This document shows, in pieces, positions 1-7,936 of a stretch of DNA of 37,905 nucleotides. The translations under genes were made by a program, and so were the position numbers. Position 1 is the stretch's first letter; each line of letters begins with the position of its first letter. The stretch is taken from positions 1-37,905 of the forward strand of contig DATLUA010000066.1 of assembly GCA_035533295.1 (NCBI GenBank). Reading direction: 5' to 3'. The notes beneath the pieces are model-generated. The model made no database searches, was not told the origin of the DNA, and worked only from the letters and a program-made list of their open reading frames with translations. The DNA is from JAGWJU01 sp035533295. GTDB lineage: Bacteria; Elusimicrobiota; Elusimicrobia; UBA1565; UBA9628.

Positions 1-699
1 CAGGGGATCGGAGGCCGCGATGTACTTCAAGCTCCCCCCCACGTTAAGCGCCGAGAGGCCGAAGCTCAGGCCCCAGTCCGGAATGACGCCCAGATATCCG
101 GCATCGCCGGAAAAAGTCTGCGCGTGGTACTGCTGGACCAAGGTCGAGCGGACAAATTTCCCGGTCAGGCCCAGGAAATTGTTCATCTCATGCTCGGTCG
201 TGTCGTCCTGCCCTGAAGTGAAGGAGACCTGCCCGATGCTCTCGGCGTAGGAAAGGCCCGCGATGATGTCCGAGCCCGCGCTCATGGAGTTGCTGCTCAA
301 GAACGAACCGTCCGGATTGGTCTTGTTGACCTGGATGGTGCCGTCCTGGGAATAGACGACGTTGGCGCCCACGCTGGCATAGCCCGAACCGGAAACCCCG
401 GAAAACGAGATGGGCGCCGCGTAGGCGAGGTTCTGCAGGCTGTTGCCGGCCAAGCCCGAGTAAAAAGTCCCCTGCACTTCTTGGGACCGGAGCAGGCTGA
501 TGCCGGCCGGATTGTAGTAGAGCGCCTCCGGATCGTCCGCCACGGCGGTAAAGGCCCCGCCCATGCCCAGGGCGCGCGCGCCCAGCGGAATCTCAAGGAC
601 GGATTCCGCGGTCACGCCGGGGTTGGCCTGGCCAAAGGCCAAGCCTCCGGCCAGAACCGGAAGAGCCAGCGCCGCCCAAACAAGTTGTCGTGTTCTCAT
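1..699 (-). CDS. PorV/PorQ-family outer-membrane beta-barrel protein, partial (C-terminus outside window)
   Basis: The reverse strand reads open from an ATG at 699 to the left edge, giving 233 residues without a stop. It begins with a signal peptide (MRTRQLVWAALALPVLAGG, then LAFGQA). The family hallmark follows at about residues 35-65: PLGARALGMGGAFTAVADD and then ALYYNPAGIS. This block is typical of PorV/PorQ (UPF0164-like) barrels, which sit in the outer membrane; in Bacteroidota PorV shuttles type IX secretion cargo. The gene starts 36 bp after the M36 peptidase gene on the same strand, and that peptidase ends in a sorting-like domain, so a cargo/shuttle relation is possible but inferred. 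No convincing Shine-Dalgarno precedes the ATG. Family call is firm; the secretion role is not. Confidence 0.85.
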   Translation of the reverse strand, partial: MRTRQLVWAALALPVLAGGLAFGQANPGVTAESVLEIPLGARALGMGGAFTAVADDPEALYYNPAGISLLRSQEVQGTFYSGLAGNSLQNLAYAAPISFSGVSGSGYASVGANVVYSQDGTIQVNKTNPDGSFLSSNSMSAGSDIIAGLSYAESIGQVSFTSGQDDTTEHEMNNFLGLTGKFVRSTLVQQYHAQTFSGDAGYLGVIPDWGLSFGLSALNVGGSLKYIAASDPL

Positions 700-735
700 G
701 ATGCCATGCAAGCGCCAAACGTTTGTGCTGTACGA

Positions 736-3700
736 CTACTTAACGACGACGATCTTCTGCGTCTTTGAAATCCCCGGACCGTTGATGTGGAGAAGATAAA
801 CGCCGCTGGCCACGGTCGAGCCGCGCAGGTTCTTGCCGTACCAATCGACGGAGCCCTGCCCTGCGGGCTCGTCCGAGTCCAAGAGCGTCTCCACGAGCGT
901 TCCGCTCAAGGTGTAGAGCTTGAGCGAAACGTGCCCGGGGCTCTGCAGCTGGTATTTAACCGTGGTTTTCTGCCCCTGCAAAGGATCGAAAACGTTGTTC
1001 CAGGCCTGCATGTCCGTCGTGTTGCCCGCCAGATTAAGAGCGTCGGAAAGGCCGAAGGAAACCGTGTCGTTGAGGCTGTCGGTCCCGAATATTTCCACTG
1101 AAACGGAGCCGACCGCGGGGTAGCGCGCCGCGAACCCCGGCTGGATCTGCAGCTTCCCGCTCATGGCGCCGGAAGCGTCCGCGGTGGAAATGACCGCCAA
1201 ATAGGAGGGATTCTCGTTGGTCTGGGTCTCGGCCATGATGTTTTGGCCCTGGTCGCGCAGCTGGGCGTAGGCGAAGCTGTACGTCGGCGTCGAGCCGGAA
1301 ACCGGCGTGGCCACGTCGAAGCTGATGACGTCGTTGTCGTATGAAGCGTTGATGATCTGGCTGTTCAAGGCGCCCGCGGCGCTGTAGGAAACCATCAGAG
1401 TGTAGGGCTGGGAATTATTGACTCCGCTGTTGGAATTGTTTCCCGTGGGAGAAGCCGCGATGCGGACGTAGAAATGATTGGCGCTTGGGTTGGTATAGGA
1501 GAGAACAACCTGCTGCTGGGTCGTTGTGCAGTCCTGGGAGCTGCACACCTGCACGCCGCCGGCAAATCCCGTGCCCACGCCGTTCAAGGTGGGCTGAACG
1601 TCGGCCACCACGTCATGATCGCGGTCGAAAAGCGTGATTCCATAGGCGGAGTAATAGCCCTGGCCGTCCGGAGACGCCGGCAGCGTCAGCGTAATTCCCA
1701 CGAGACCGGGGCCCGCGCCGAAGGTGTAGAAGTTCGTCTGCCCGGCCGTCGCGATGCTCCCCTGGACGGTCGGCGTCGTGGAGACGTCGACCGCGCTCTC
1801 GAATCCTTGGCCGGCGGACAAGCCGCTGATCCCGTGGGCCGCAAAGGCGTTGTCGACATAGCCCTGAAGATTGCCCGCGCTGACTCCCGCGGCGGCGCAG
1901 GCCGGCAGGGACGCCGAAACAGAGCCGTAGTTCTGCGCCGCGGCGTCCAACGCGTCCTGGAATTCGCCGAAGCTCTCGGGGTAGGACAGCAGCGCCGTGA
2001 ACTCCATCTGGTTCGCGCAGCCGACGCCGGAGGCGGCGCTGGCGCCCAGCAGATGGCGGCGGATGTCCCAAAGCGCCTGGCTCAAAAACAGGCTGTCCGT
2101 GTGGATTTCTCCGGTCCAATCGTTGCTCGATCCGGAAGTCAGGACGTCGCAATGGGGACCTTCGGAGCAGGAAACGCAGGACGCCGAGCCGGGGCAGTTG
2201 CCCCACTGCGTGGAATTGTCGTCAAGCTCGCGCAGCGGCGTGTAGCCGTAGCCCAACTGCTGGAGCACGTAGGCCGCGATGTTCGGATCGCCCAAGGAGC
2301 TCGCGGACCAATAATCGGCGTTGGCCTCGGAGATGGCGCCGGCCTGGCCGAAATTCTGGATGTTCCAAATCTTCTGCACGACGTAGTGCGTGTACTCGTG
2401 GTGCGGGACCGTGGCGTCGTCCGCGAACATGTCCGAGGGAAGGGAGTCCAGGCTGTCGCCGAAGAACATGTCGTCGTGGGTCGGATCGTAGAACGCGTCG
2501 GTCAGATTGTTCACCAGGGCCAGGGCGGTGGTCGGCTTGAGCGTGATGCCGGTCGCCCCCAAAGCCGCCATCGTGTTGGCGAAATAATCGTGCATCTCGT
2601 TCAACTGGTAGTAGAGGCTGATTTCGCTGTGCATGCCGTTGTAGGTATAGGAAGACGGCCACCAAGTCAGGTTGTCCGAGGCTCCGGAAGAATTCGGATT
2701 GCTCAGCACCAGGCAGCTCGACGTCGCCACGTCGAAGCCGTAGCCGCCCGAGCCGCCGCCGGCGGCGTTCAACTCCAGGACCATCTTCTGGCCGACTCCC
2801 ATCGCGCCCTTGAACGACGCGGAATAAGTTCCCACGTAATCCGAGATGGGGTTCCCGAAGGAGTCGAACGCCGTCAACTGATCGTCTTGAAGGATGCCGC
2901 TGGCCTCGCCGCCGCTGCCGCTGCTGCTAAACCCCTGGTTGGAATAAATGCCCACGTTCAATTCCGAGAAGACGGGCAGAAACTCGACCGCGTTGGGAGC
3001 CAGGGCGCTGACGTTGATGGTGGCGAAGGAAATCGAATACGGCGCGTAAGGGTGCGCCGAGGACAGCGGCGTGGAGACGATTTGCCACGAGGCGCCGTTA
3101 TTCTCGTAGTGGGCGTTGGGACCCTGGAAATTGGCCACGCTGACGTAGGAGCCCTGAAGGGTCGTGAAAACTTCGGCGGGTCCCGCAAGGCCGGAATAGG
3201 CGCCGCTCGCATCGGTCGTGGTGCAATTGGCCGAGGATCCGGCGCAGACGCGCTCGTGGGCGAAAGGTTGCACGGAGGCCGGCGTCGAGCTTGGGTCGAT
3301 GGCGTAAACCAAGCCGCTGATGGTCCCCCCCTCCGTGACCGACTGGTAGTCGTCGTAGCGGAAAAGGATGTTCCCCGTGTTCGCGTCGATGTAGTAGCGC
3401 CACGCGGCCGAGGGCGATTGCACCAGGACCCGCCAGGCCAGGTTGTCGCCGCCGGTCTGCCGGTTGGGCCAGACCACCAGCGCGCCGGCGCTCGCTTTCG
3501 CGTTGCCGCCCGCGTCCGCCACGGCTATTTGAGCCGCCCGAAATTCCGGCACGGACGGCGCGGCGCCGAGATTCAAGGAGGGCTCATAGCTGGAGTGATA
3601 ATTGAACACGGAGCCCTTCGAGTCGACGTCCATCTTGACTTGGGCGAACTCCACGGGCAGGCCCTGATAGGTTTGCGAAAACAGCAGATGCGCGACGCCG

Positions 3701-4083
3701 GCCGCCGAAACTTCTTTGGTCAGGACCAAGGAGTCGGGATCGACTCCCAGCATGGCGGCGTTCTGGGATAAAAACTCGAACGCCGCGCGCCGCGGACCGC
3801 CGGAGACGGGGGCGGCATGCCCTCCCACGAGAGCCGAAAGGACCCCGTTGCGCGCGCTGAACCGCGCCCGCCATTTCCATTGCCGCGCCTGATTAAACGA
3901 GTTGAAGGTCCGCAAGGAACCGTACTCCGCAGGCTTATGGACCGGAAAAAGGCTCTGCAGATGGAAGCGCTGGACGTCCCGGCTGCTCTCCACATTCGCG
4001 CGGATGGCCAGCGCGGGCCGCCACGCGGCGAGCAGAAGGACCGCCGCGGCAAAAATGGTTTCCCGGCGCCGCGGGCCGCTCAC
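736..4083 (-). CDS. Secreted M36 (fungalysin-type) zinc metallopeptidase with C-terminal sorting-like domain
   Basis: 1115 residues. The start is a GTG at 4083 whose GTGA overlaps the stop of the upstream HEAT gene, so translation is probably coupled. Residues 1-26 form a signal peptide (ending WRPALA). A fungalysin/thermolysin propeptide (FTP-like) region lies in the first 200 or so residues. The catalytic HEYTH motif is at residues 562-566, with the likely third zinc ligand E586 in ISEANADYW. The last 80 residues (beta-rich, SGVYLLHI, ending KIVVVK) resemble FlgD-like Ig or T9SS type A sorting domains. The protein should be exported, matured by propeptide cleavage and anchored or released at the cell surface. 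Gly/Ser/Asn-rich beta-rich middle regions have no assigned domain. The family call rests on HExxH plus the downstream Glu and the propeptide; M4-like alternatives cannot be wholly excluded. Confidence 0.85.
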   Translation of the reverse strand: MSGPRRRETIFAAAVLLLAAWRPALAIRANVESSRDVQRFHLQSLFPVHKPAEYGSLRTFNSFNQARQWKWRARFSARNGVLSALVGGHAAPVSGGPRRAAFEFLSQNAAMLGVDPDSLVLTKEVSAAGVAHLLFSQTYQGLPVEFAQVKMDVDSKGSVFNYHSSYEPSLNLGAAPSVPEFRAAQIAVADAGGNAKASAGALVVWPNRQTGGDNLAWRVLVQSPSAAWRYYIDANTGNILFRYDDYQSVTEGGTISGLVYAIDPSSTPASVQPFAHERVCAGSSANCTTTDASGAYSGLAGPAEVFTTLQGSYVSVANFQGPNAHYENNGASWQIVSTPLSSAHPYAPYSISFATINVSALAPNAVEFLPVFSELNVGIYSNQGFSSSGSGGEASGILQDDQLTAFDSFGNPISDYVGTYSASFKGAMGVGQKMVLELNAAGGGSGGYGFDVATSSCLVLSNPNSSGASDNLTWWPSSYTYNGMHSEISLYYQLNEMHDYFANTMAALGATGITLKPTTALALVNNLTDAFYDPTHDDMFFGDSLDSLPSDMFADDATVPHHEYTHYVVQKIWNIQNFGQAGAISEANADYWSASSLGDPNIAAYVLQQLGYGYTPLRELDDNSTQWGNCPGSASCVSCSEGPHCDVLTSGSSNDWTGEIHTDSLFLSQALWDIRRHLLGASAASGVGCANQMEFTALLSYPESFGEFQDALDAAAQNYGSVSASLPACAAAGVSAGNLQGYVDNAFAAHGISGLSAGQGFESAVDVSTTPTVQGSIATAGQTNFYTFGAGPGLVGITLTLPASPDGQGYYSAYGITLFDRDHDVVADVQPTLNGVGTGFAGGVQVCSSQDCTTTQQQVVLSYTNPSANHFYVRIAASPTGNNSNSGVNNSQPYTLMVSYSAAGALNSQIINASYDNDVISFDVATPVSGSTPTYSFAYAQLRDQGQNIMAETQTNENPSYLAVISTADASGAMSGKLQIQPGFAARYPAVGSVSVEIFGTDSLNDTVSFGLSDALNLAGNTTDMQAWNNVFDPLQGQKTTVKYQLQSPGHVSLKLYTLSGTLVETLLDSDEPAGQGSVDWYGKNLRGSTVASGVYLLHINGPGISKTQKIVVVK

Positions 4084-5210
4084 CGCCTCTTCCCCCGCTT
4101 GGACTCAAGCCGCACCAGCGCGGCCTGGGCCGCGGCCACCTTGAGCAGCGTCGAACTGTCCTTCTCGATTTCCGTTTGGAGCAGGGCCAGGGACTCGCCG
4201 CCCGGATAAAGCGCCAGCACGTCGATTCCCAGCCTGCGGATGTCCTCGTCCGAGTTTTTAAGCGCCGGAAGGGCGGCCGATAAATCGACTTTCTGCCCGC
4301 GGCGCAAAAGCCCGGCCATCGCGACCATTTCGGTGGACAAATCCGGCGCGTTGTCGAAGGCCTGGCGGACGGCCGCGGAGCTCCGCTCGTCATCGAAACC
4401 GGCCAGGGCCTGGAGCGCCTGCGCGCGCACGCCCGGGTCGGAATCCTTGAGGCCCTTCTCGAGCAAGGGGACCGCGTCCGCCGCGGCAAAACGCGCGGCG
4501 GCGGACATGGCCTCCGAGCGCACGTCGGCGGACGAATCAGCCGTCGCGGTGGAGACCGCCTCCACCGCCGCGGGCGTCCCGATTTGGCCCAGCGCGCGTA
4601 TCGCCGTGACGCGCACGCCCGCATCCTGGCTTTGGGCGGCGTTCAGGAAGCGGGGCGTGAACTCGTCCAACCCCATCGCGGCCAGCGCGATGGCGGTGGC
4701 GTCCCGCACCGGGCCGTAGGGATCGTCCAGGGTGGTTTCAAACGCCTTGACGGCCTTTTCTCCCAGCTTCGGGTCGGCCTTCCCGATGGAGCGCAGCTCG
4801 TCGATGGCGTCGATGCGCAGCCTCTCCTTGACCATCAGCTTGAGCTCGTCGATGGGCGTGGGGTCAGCCGGTTCCTGGGGCTGCGCCTTGGCGATATCGA
4901 GAATGATCGGAAAAGCCGCCTTGTCGCCCAGCGAATAGAGGCTCTCGGCCGCGGCCAAGCGCACGGATTCCTCGCGGTCCTTGGCCATTTTCTTGAGCAC
5001 CGGCAGGACCGCCGGATTGCCGATTTTTCCCCAGGCCGTCGCCGCGGCCGCGCGGACCTCGGGGTTGGAATTTCTTCCCGCCTGAACTAGGAGAGCCAGC
5101 GCCTCGCGGCCCAACGCCGCGCGGGCGTTGGGCCGCGCAGACGGCGCGGCCATGGCGGGGAGCGCGCACAAAAGCGCCAAGGCGCCTATCTTCAATGAGG
5201 TAAGCCGCAT
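4080..5210 (-). CDS. Secreted HEAT-repeat protein
   Basis: 376 residues from the ATG at 5210. The reading frame extends further upstream, but that extension translates the tRNA-Arg gene, so the start just before the signal peptide (MRLTSLKIGALALLCALPAM, then AA) is the right one; AGGATT lies just upstream of it. The rest consists of about eight HEAT/PBS-lyase-type repeats, each with a pattern such as PEVRAAAATAWGKIGNPAVL or ADVRSEAMSAAARFAAADAV. Such alpha-solenoids are protein-binding scaffolds. The export signal puts it in the periplasm or outside. It leads an operon with the M36 peptidase (GTGA overlap) and the PorV-like protein. Its partner is unknown; a role in assembling or holding the secreted peptidase is only a guess. 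Confidence 0.88.
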   Translation of the reverse strand: MRLTSLKIGALALLCALPAMAAPSARPNARAALGREALALLVQAGRNSNPEVRAAAATAWGKIGNPAVLPVLKKMAKDREESVRLAAAESLYSLGDKAAFPIILDIAKAQPQEPADPTPIDELKLMVKERLRIDAIDELRSIGKADPKLGEKAVKAFETTLDDPYGPVRDATAIALAAMGLDEFTPRFLNAAQSQDAGVRVTAIRALGQIGTPAAVEAVSTATADSSADVRSEAMSAAARFAAADAVPLLEKGLKDSDPGVRAQALQALAGFDDERSSAAVRQAFDNAPDLSTEMVAMAGLLRRGQKVDLSAALPALKNSDEDIRRLGIDVLALYPGGESLALLQTEIEKDSSTLLKVAAAQAALVRLESKRGKRR

Positions 5211-5291
5211 GAGAATCCTATGGTATTTCCGCCGCTTTACGGAAATATTTCGCCCAGATAACGTTTCAGTTAAGACTCCGGGGAAAGCGCG

Positions 5292-5363
5292 TGGGCCCGC
5301 CAGGAATCGAACCCGGATCCCGTGGTTCGAAGCCACGTGCTCTATCCATTGAGCTACGGGCCC
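5292..5363 (-). tRNA. tRNA-Arg, anticodon TCG (reads CGA)
   Basis: The minus strand folds as a full cloverleaf. The acceptor stem is GGGCCCG/CGGGCCC with discriminator A, the D stem is GCTC/GAGC, and the anticodon stem is CGTGG/CCACG with loop CTTCGAA. The T stem is CCGGG/CCTGG with loop TTCGATT. No CCA is encoded. The 5' half (5324-5363) is repeated exactly at 13822-13861, so the functional gene is a hybrid of host 3' half and element-borne 5' half. The integrase stop codon lies only 12 bp upstream of the tRNA 5' end, so the tRNA is read either from a promoter at the integrase 3' end or by read-through. Confidence 0.97.
5324..5363 (-). repeat. attL: 40-bp direct repeat inside tRNA-Arg (5' end through anticodon loop)
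   Basis: This block is identical over 40 bp to 13822-13861; flanking bases differ on both sides (T versus G on the left, AAGG versus GTCC on the right). It covers tRNA positions from the 5' end to just past the anticodon loop. With the integrase gene adjacent, this marks the left junction of an integrated element. Crossover in or near the anticodon loop is the usual site for one class of tyrosine integrases. Confidence 0.93.
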
Positions 5364-5372
5364 AAGGCGTTT

Positions 5373-5378
5373 ATTTTA
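5373..5378 (-). promoter_or_regulatory. Element-borne -10 box (TAAAAT) for the hybrid tRNA-Arg gene
   Basis: On the minus strand TAAAAT matches the -10 consensus at five of six positions and lies 9 nt before the tRNA 5' end. It overlaps the TAA stop of the integrase. The displaced native promoter has TAGAAT 8 nt before the tRNA sequence. No good -35 hexamer is seen at 16-18 bp; TTGCCG lies 20 bp upstream. Function is inferred from position. Confidence 0.5.
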
Positions 5379-6476
5379 CACAACTTTTTGCGATGCGGCG
5401 GCAAAAGCACCGGGCTTGGTGGCTTCCTTGGTGGCCAATTCGCCCTTGCCGTCCAACTCGGGCAAACTTGGGATGACCGAATCGAGCACTTCCATTTCGG
5501 AACGAAGATGCGGCCGCGAAAGATGGGCGTAGCGGATCGTCATGTGAGGCGTGGAATGGCCCAGTATTTCCTGCACGGCGCGCAAATCGGCGTTCTTCAT
5601 GACGAAATGAGAGGCGAAAGTATGCCTCAAATCATGGACCCGGAAATGAGCCACGCCCGACGCCTCTCGGGCTTTTCTGAAAAGCCGTTCAAAAGTAATG
5701 CGCGGAAGGCCGAACACGCTCCCCGCTTTTTGAGGCCCAAGTCCTTCGAGCACTCTGCAAAGTTTTGAAGAGATAGGAATTTCTCTCGGCTTGCCGGATT
5801 TGGTTTTCAACAAATAAATAATCTCGTTGCTCATGTCCACGTTTTGCCACTCAAGATTCAAGATTTCCGATTTCCTCATGCCCGTAGTCAAGGCGCAAAG
5901 AATGACCGGATAAAGACGCGCGTCGCAAACCTTAAGAAACTTCTCCATTTCCTCACGAGATAAAAAACGCATCCTATACGGATTATCGGGCTTCGTCTTG
6001 ACCTTCCGGGCCGGGTTCTCGCCGTAGAAATCGCCCCAGTCAATCGCGCGATTAAAGACCGATTTGATAACCTCCAAATATCGGTTCGCCGTCGTCGGGG
6101 AAGTGCCCAGCGCTTTTTGATTGTAGAAGACCTGCAAATCCGCAGGAGTGATATCTGCGGCGCGTTTCGCCTTAAAACTTTCAGGGATATTCCTCAAGCG
6201 ATCCTCGGCGAAGCTGCTACGGCGCGTAGGGAGCCAGAGCCGCTCATATTTTTCGCAAAGCTGCCCGAATGTTGTTTTTTGCGCCGCTCTTTCCGGGAAA
6301 TATTTCCCCTGAGAAACCTCGAATTGCCGCTTCGCCAGAGCCTCTTTGGCAAGGCGGCGAAACTGCGGCGTGTCGGAACCTAATTTCTCCCTGCGCCGTT
6401 TGCCCGATGATTCCCGAAAGACAATCCAGACTTCTTTCCCCCTCGGACGCTTACGAATCCAAATGCCGTTAGCCAT
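5376..6476 (-). CDS. int: Tyrosine recombinase (phage-type integrase)
   Basis: 366 residues from the ATG at 6476 (MANGIWIRK). A longer in-frame TTG start at 6518 is rejected because it is the -35 box of the gene's own promoter. The N-terminal region is an AP2-like arm-binding domain, followed by a SAM-like core-binding domain (about 70-160). The catalytic domain carries R201 (TTGMRKSE), K226 (KTKSGKPREIPI), H281 and R284 (VHDLRHTF), H307 (LGHST) and nucleophile Y316 (TIRYAHLS). All catalytic residues are present, so it should be active. It catalyses insertion into and excision from the tRNA-Arg gene next to which it lies. The gene faces the tRNA, 12 bp away. Confidence 0.97.
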   Translation of the reverse strand: MANGIWIRKRPRGKEVWIVFRESSGKRRREKLGSDTPQFRRLAKEALAKRQFEVSQGKYFPERAAQKTTFGQLCEKYERLWLPTRRSSFAEDRLRNIPESFKAKRAADITPADLQVFYNQKALGTSPTTANRYLEVIKSVFNRAIDWGDFYGENPARKVKTKPDNPYRMRFLSREEMEKFLKVCDARLYPVILCALTTGMRKSEILNLEWQNVDMSNEIIYLLKTKSGKPREIPISSKLCRVLEGLGPQKAGSVFGLPRITFERLFRKAREASGVAHFRVHDLRHTFASHFVMKNADLRAVQEILGHSTPHMTIRYAHLSRPHLRSEMEVLDSVIPSLPELDGKGELATKEATKPGAFAAASQKVV

Positions 6477-6488
6477 AGATTGGACAGG

Positions 6489-6518
6489 ACAATAGCGGGC
6501 CGGGGCCTCTTTTGTCAA
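6489..6518 (-). promoter_or_regulatory. Integrase promoter (TTGACA-18-TATTGT)
   Basis: On the minus strand a perfect -35 TTGACA (6513-6518) is followed after 18 bp by TATTGT (6489-6494), 12 nt before the integrase ATG. The transcript would start within a few bases of the ATG, so the mRNA is leaderless or nearly so; no Shine-Dalgarno is present. The region 6482-6518 matches 30 of 37 bases with the plus-strand promoter at 11672-11708. Confidence 0.7.
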
Positions 6519-6530
6519 TTCCTTTTTGCG

Positions 6531-6728
6531 CTATTGTGCGGGCGTCGGCGCGCTGGAAGGCAATGCCGCGCCACGCAGCCAAGCGTCCAGCTCTTCCCGG
6601 TGATAGCGCACGATGCGCCCCTGCTTGTGCGCCGGAATCTCCTTGCGCGAAGTCTTCGAGTAGATGGTGGCTTGAGATAGCCCCAGATACTCCGCCGCTT
6701 CCTTGGCGTTGAGCCATGGCTTCATCAT
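6531..6728 (-). CDS. xis: Possible stand-alone excisionase from an internal start (65 aa)
   Basis: Inside the methyltransferase-HTH frame, codons 263-264 are ATG ATG at 6728-6723. They are preceded by GGAGGATA (6734-6741) at a spacing of about 7 nt, as good a ribosome-binding site as any in the element. Initiation here would give a 65-residue HTH protein of typical Xis size, MMKPWLNAKEAAEYLGLS and onward. Its place just before int fits Xis. This alternative product overlaps the long gene completely and needs protein-level proof. Confidence 0.45.
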   Translation of the reverse strand: MMKPWLNAKEAAEYLGLSQATIYSKTSRKEIPAHKQGRIVRYHREELDAWLRGAALPSSAPTPAQ

Positions 6729-7514
6729 TTGCGTATCCTCCATAATTCCCAGCCTTTCCCGAATCCGATCCGCGCGGTCCCCGTGCAGTTCATAGCCCGC
6801 GAATCGCCGCCCTAAGGCCAGAGCTTCGACGCCCGTTTGTCCCGTCCCGCAAAAGCCGTCTACAATCAAATCCCCCGGATTGGACAGGAGCTTGATGAAG
6901 CGGGAAGCGATGCCGTCCCTCATCTTGCCGGGGTGATTGAAGCTCGTTTGGTCTTGAGATTTCGGGACTGAAAAGCAGTCCGAATCCATAATGACGTTGC
7001 CGGGGTCCTTGCCCAGCGGATGATATTTGCGAGTCCGCGAATCCCTCTCAGCCCATAGATGAGGCTCGCGCACGGCGTCCTTGTTGAAAACATAGCCCGC
7101 GCCTTTGGCGAAATGCCAAAAACGCTCCGATGAATTTTTTAACCGCTTTTCGGGAGCCATGGGCGAAGCGTTGGGCTTGGCCCAGGTATGCTCCTGAATC
7201 AGCCGGAAACCGGCTTCCACGATGATTTTAGGCAGCAGGTAGGCCGTCGGCGAGAGTCTGCCGTCCAAGACCTGAGATTGGAAATTAAGGACGTAGTTTC
7301 CATCCTCGGCCAGGACCCGCAGCCGCTCCGGCAAAAACTGCGCGAAGCGATCCACGAACGCCTCGCCCTGATAGCAGGCCAGGCAGTCCGTGTCCTGGCA
7401 GCAGGCGTGCATCCGCTCGAACGGCGGGGATTCCAAAACCAGGCGGACCGAAGCCGTTTCAAGCTCCGGCATGTTTTGCGAAGAATGCGCCTCTACAAAG
7501 GAACCTTGAATCAT
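6531..7514 (-). CDS. DNA methyltransferase (beta class, m4C-like) fused to excisionase-type HTH
   Basis: 327 residues from the ATG at 7514, preceded by AAGGAGAG and overlapping the upstream HTH gene by ATGA. Residues 1-250 are an amino-methyltransferase with motif IV SPPF (29-32) before motif I DGFCGTGQT (219-227), the beta-class order. SPP[YF] is usual for N4-cytosine enzymes. Four cysteines (C38, C39, C44, C47) after motif IV could bind a metal. Residues 263-327 (PWLNAKEAAEYLGLSQATIY, then KQGRIVRYHREELDAWL) are a MerR/excisionase-type winged HTH like the small Xis of integrative elements. The gene lies directly before int, where a stand-alone xis is expected. A Shine-Dalgarno and ATGATG inside the frame could also yield the excisionase alone. 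The fusion is unusual; a true product of both sizes is an inference. Confidence 0.88.
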   Translation of the reverse strand: MIQGSFVEAHSSQNMPELETASVRLVLESPPFERMHACCQDTDCLACYQGEAFVDRFAQFLPERLRVLAEDGNYVLNFQSQVLDGRLSPTAYLLPKIIVEAGFRLIQEHTWAKPNASPMAPEKRLKNSSERFWHFAKGAGYVFNKDAVREPHLWAERDSRTRKYHPLGKDPGNVIMDSDCFSVPKSQDQTSFNHPGKMRDGIASRFIKLLSNPGDLIVDGFCGTGQTGVEALALGRRFAGYELHGDRADRIRERLGIMEDTQMMKPWLNAKEAAEYLGLSQATIYSKTSRKEIPAHKQGRIVRYHREELDAWLRGAALPSSAPTPAQ

Positions 7515-7936
7515 GACAACCGATCTCTCCTTCCTGCGAACCGCCTGCGGGCGGCGGAGAATCGCGCCGCCTCCCTCAAGCTGACGTGCCGATATCCAGA
7601 GCACGGCTTGCCGTTCCATCCCTTGACGATCCGCCTTATCGTTTTCAGCTCCCCCCTTTTGGCCGCGCGGCGCAGGGTCTCATAATGACGGCCAGAGAGC
7701 CGCGCCGCCTTGCCCAAGGTGAGGATAGGAGCATCCTCTAAATCGTCTTTCCGAACGTAATAGAAGCCTCTGCGATTTTTCACGAGACGCAGGCGGCTTT
7801 CCTTGGCGGCGTTAAAGAGCGCCCAGCGGGAAACGCCCAGCATCTTCGCGGCCTCACCGATTCCCACATAGGCCGCGCGCTTGGAATTTGCTTGGATGCG
7901 TGGAGATTTCAGACTGGCTGTTTGTTGGATTTTCAT
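7511..7936 (-). CDS. Tandem helix-turn-helix DNA-binding regulator
   Basis: 141 residues from the ATG at 7936, with GAGGAA six bases upstream. Two excisionase/MerR-type HTH units can be seen. The first is at about residues 22-68 (YVGIGEAAKMLGVSRWALFN, then FYYVRKDDLE). The second is at about 71-120 (LTLGKAARLSGRHYETLRRA, then GYRHVSLRE). The basic C-terminus (RRRFAGRRDRLS) may add DNA contact. It overlaps the methyltransferase start by ATGA and the leader ORF stop by ATGA, so three frames are coupled. It is the best candidate for the element's transcriptional control protein, possibly acting on the two matching promoters at 6482-6518 and 11672-11708; that target is inferred. Confidence 0.8.
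   Translation of the reverse strand: MKIQQTASLKSPRIQANSKRAAYVGIGEAAKMLGVSRWALFNAAKESRLRLVKNRRGFYYVRKDDLEDAPILTLGKAARLSGRHYETLRRAAKRGELKTIRRIVKGWNGKPCSGYRHVSLREAARFSAARRRFAGRRDRLS

Noticed and set aside
1474..3771. 765-codon open frame on the plus strand opposite the M36 peptidase gene
   Set aside because: It is the antisense shadow of a high-GC gene. The product is rich in Arg/Gly/Val without domains, while the minus strand encodes a full peptidase with signal peptide and active site.
5211..5336. 42-residue N-terminal extension of the HEAT-repeat protein
   Set aside because: The extension translates part of the tRNA-Arg gene; a signal peptide begins at the ATG at 5210.
6477..6518. TTG start 14 codons upstream for the integrase
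   Set aside because: That TTG is the first part of the -35 TTGACA of the gene's own promoter, so it would not be in the transcript.
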